A DNA stretch of 64,000 nt from Paracoccaceae bacterium Fryx2 (GTDB lineage: Bacteria; Pseudomonadota; Alphaproteobacteria; Rhodobacterales; Rhodobacteraceae). The position numbers were made by a program, and so were the translations under genes. Shown here piece by piece: positions 63,627-64,000 of the stretch. Every line of letters begins with the position of its first letter. The stretch's first letter is position 1. Location: positions 62,001-126,000 of the forward strand of contig JAVSGI010000001.1 of the NCBI GenBank assembly GCA_032334235.1, in the 5' to 3' direction. The notes under the pieces were generated by a model, which worked only from the letters and a program-made list of their open reading frames with translations, searched no databases and was not told the origin of the DNA.

Positions 63627-63986
63627 ATGGCCCAATCCGTGAAATTTGCTGACGACAGACTCGTCGATGACGCGCGCGCCATGGCCGAGATCCAGAGCCG
63701 GTCCCTTGCCGGCCAGATCACGCACTGGGCGCGGATCGGCCGTGCCATTGAGCGCTCCGGCCGATTTGATCACACCAGGCTGTCCCGGGTGCTCGCGGGC
63801 GAGGTCGAGACGACCGCTCTCACCCCCGAAGAAAAGGCGGTCTGGTCGGAACGGTTCCTGGTGAAGATGTCGGACCCCGGACCCGCGGAAGACGCTTTTT
63901 TCGCAGAGCTGCGCGCGAGCGGCAAGGCCGTCGGTCTCGATGCGTCCGGCAGGATCATCCACGCGGAAGCGCAATCCAGGGAATGA
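63627..63986 (+). CDS. ParD-like antitoxin
   Basis: 119 residues. SVKFADDRLVDDARAMAEIQ and SLAGQITHWARIGRAIE form the N-terminal ribbon-helix-helix of the ParD_like family. The acidic C-terminus would bind the toxin. Such genes commonly precede zeta-type toxin kinase genes in Alphaproteobacteria. AGGAGG lies 8 nt before the ATG. The stop overlaps the next start (ATGA). Confidence 0.8.
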   Translation: MAQSVKFADDRLVDDARAMAEIQSRSLAGQITHWARIGRAIERSGRFDHTRLSRVLAGEVETTALTPEEKAVWSERFLVKMSDPGPAEDAFFAELRASGKAVGLDASGRIIHAEAQSRE

Positions 63987-64000
63987 GCCCCACGCTGATC
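63983..64000 (+). CDS. start of the toxin-position gene (partial)
   Basis: Six codons (MSPTLI) overlap the antitoxin stop and run off the window. By gene order this should be the toxin, possibly a zeta-type P-loop kinase. Six codons cannot prove it. Confidence 0.4.

Noticed and set aside
63197-63748. 183-codon minus-strand frame near the right end
   Set aside because: It is antisense to two recognisable DNA-binding proteins and has no family features or start signal.

Overview
The window is about 64 kb of very GC-rich DNA. It reads as part of an extrachromosomal replicon of an alphaproteobacterium, most likely Rhodobacteraceae. The evidence is a plasmid maintenance module at 36.0-41.2 kb: an RPA-type replication initiator, three 22-bp iterons, divergent parA, two copies of a parS-like palindrome, and parB. 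A mobilization region lies at 57-62 kb. A RepA-type plasmid carrying a complete dTDP-rhamnose operon, polysaccharide export genes and RTX proteins resembles the 'biofilm plasmids' known from roseobacters. The species cannot be read from the sequence. No rRNA, tRNA or CRISPR array was seen. Layout, left part (1-35 kb, surface polysaccharide): fcl and gmd make GDP-L-fucose. A fucosyltransferase-like gene next to them has its last 18 codons cut off by an IS21-family element (istA/istB, 6-bp target duplication). Next comes a minus-strand block: a sulfotransferase, a methyltransferase fused to a long coiled coil, a second coiled-coil protein, a methyltransferase, another sulfotransferase-like protein, a WcbI-like protein and a 962-residue multidomain glycosyltransferase. 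It is followed by a secreted GH39-like protein, UDP-galactopyranose mutase (glf) with a GlfT1-like glycosyltransferase, the capsule-type ABC exporter (kpsT, kpsE and the divergent kpsM), more glycosyltransferases, the rmlCBDA rhamnose operon (rmlD frameshifted), UDP-glucose dehydrogenase and a Wza/KpsD-like outer-membrane lipoprotein. Together these genes could supply fucose, rhamnose, galactofuranose and glucuronate, decorate the chain with sulfate, methyl and possibly acyl groups, and export it by an ABC-transporter route. Middle (36-56 kb): the replication and partition module encloses an RTX calcium-binding gene lying between two parS copies. Beyond it are a broken CAP-domain gene, a frameshifted RTX protein, two more sulfotransferase-like genes, a GlfT2-like galactofuranosyltransferase, a small lipoprotein, a 1395-residue RTX subtilisin-like protease with four 240-bp repeats, a small RTX protein, and an ECF sigma/anti-sigma pair. 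No type I secretion genes are present, so the RTX proteins must be exported by a system encoded elsewhere. Right part (56.3-64 kb): an IS110-family transposase remnant marks the edge of a lower-GC mobilization region. It holds a relaxase-Toprim fusion, MobC, a ParA-like ATPase and small accessory proteins. After a gene-poor stretch rich in inverted repeats come a hypothetical protein, a ribbon-helix-helix-like protein, and a ParD-like antitoxin overlapping the first codons of a partner that runs off the window. Four genes (rmlD, parB, the CAP gene and one RTX gene) carry frameshifts, mostly at G/C homopolymers. These could be sequencing errors, decay, or slippage.
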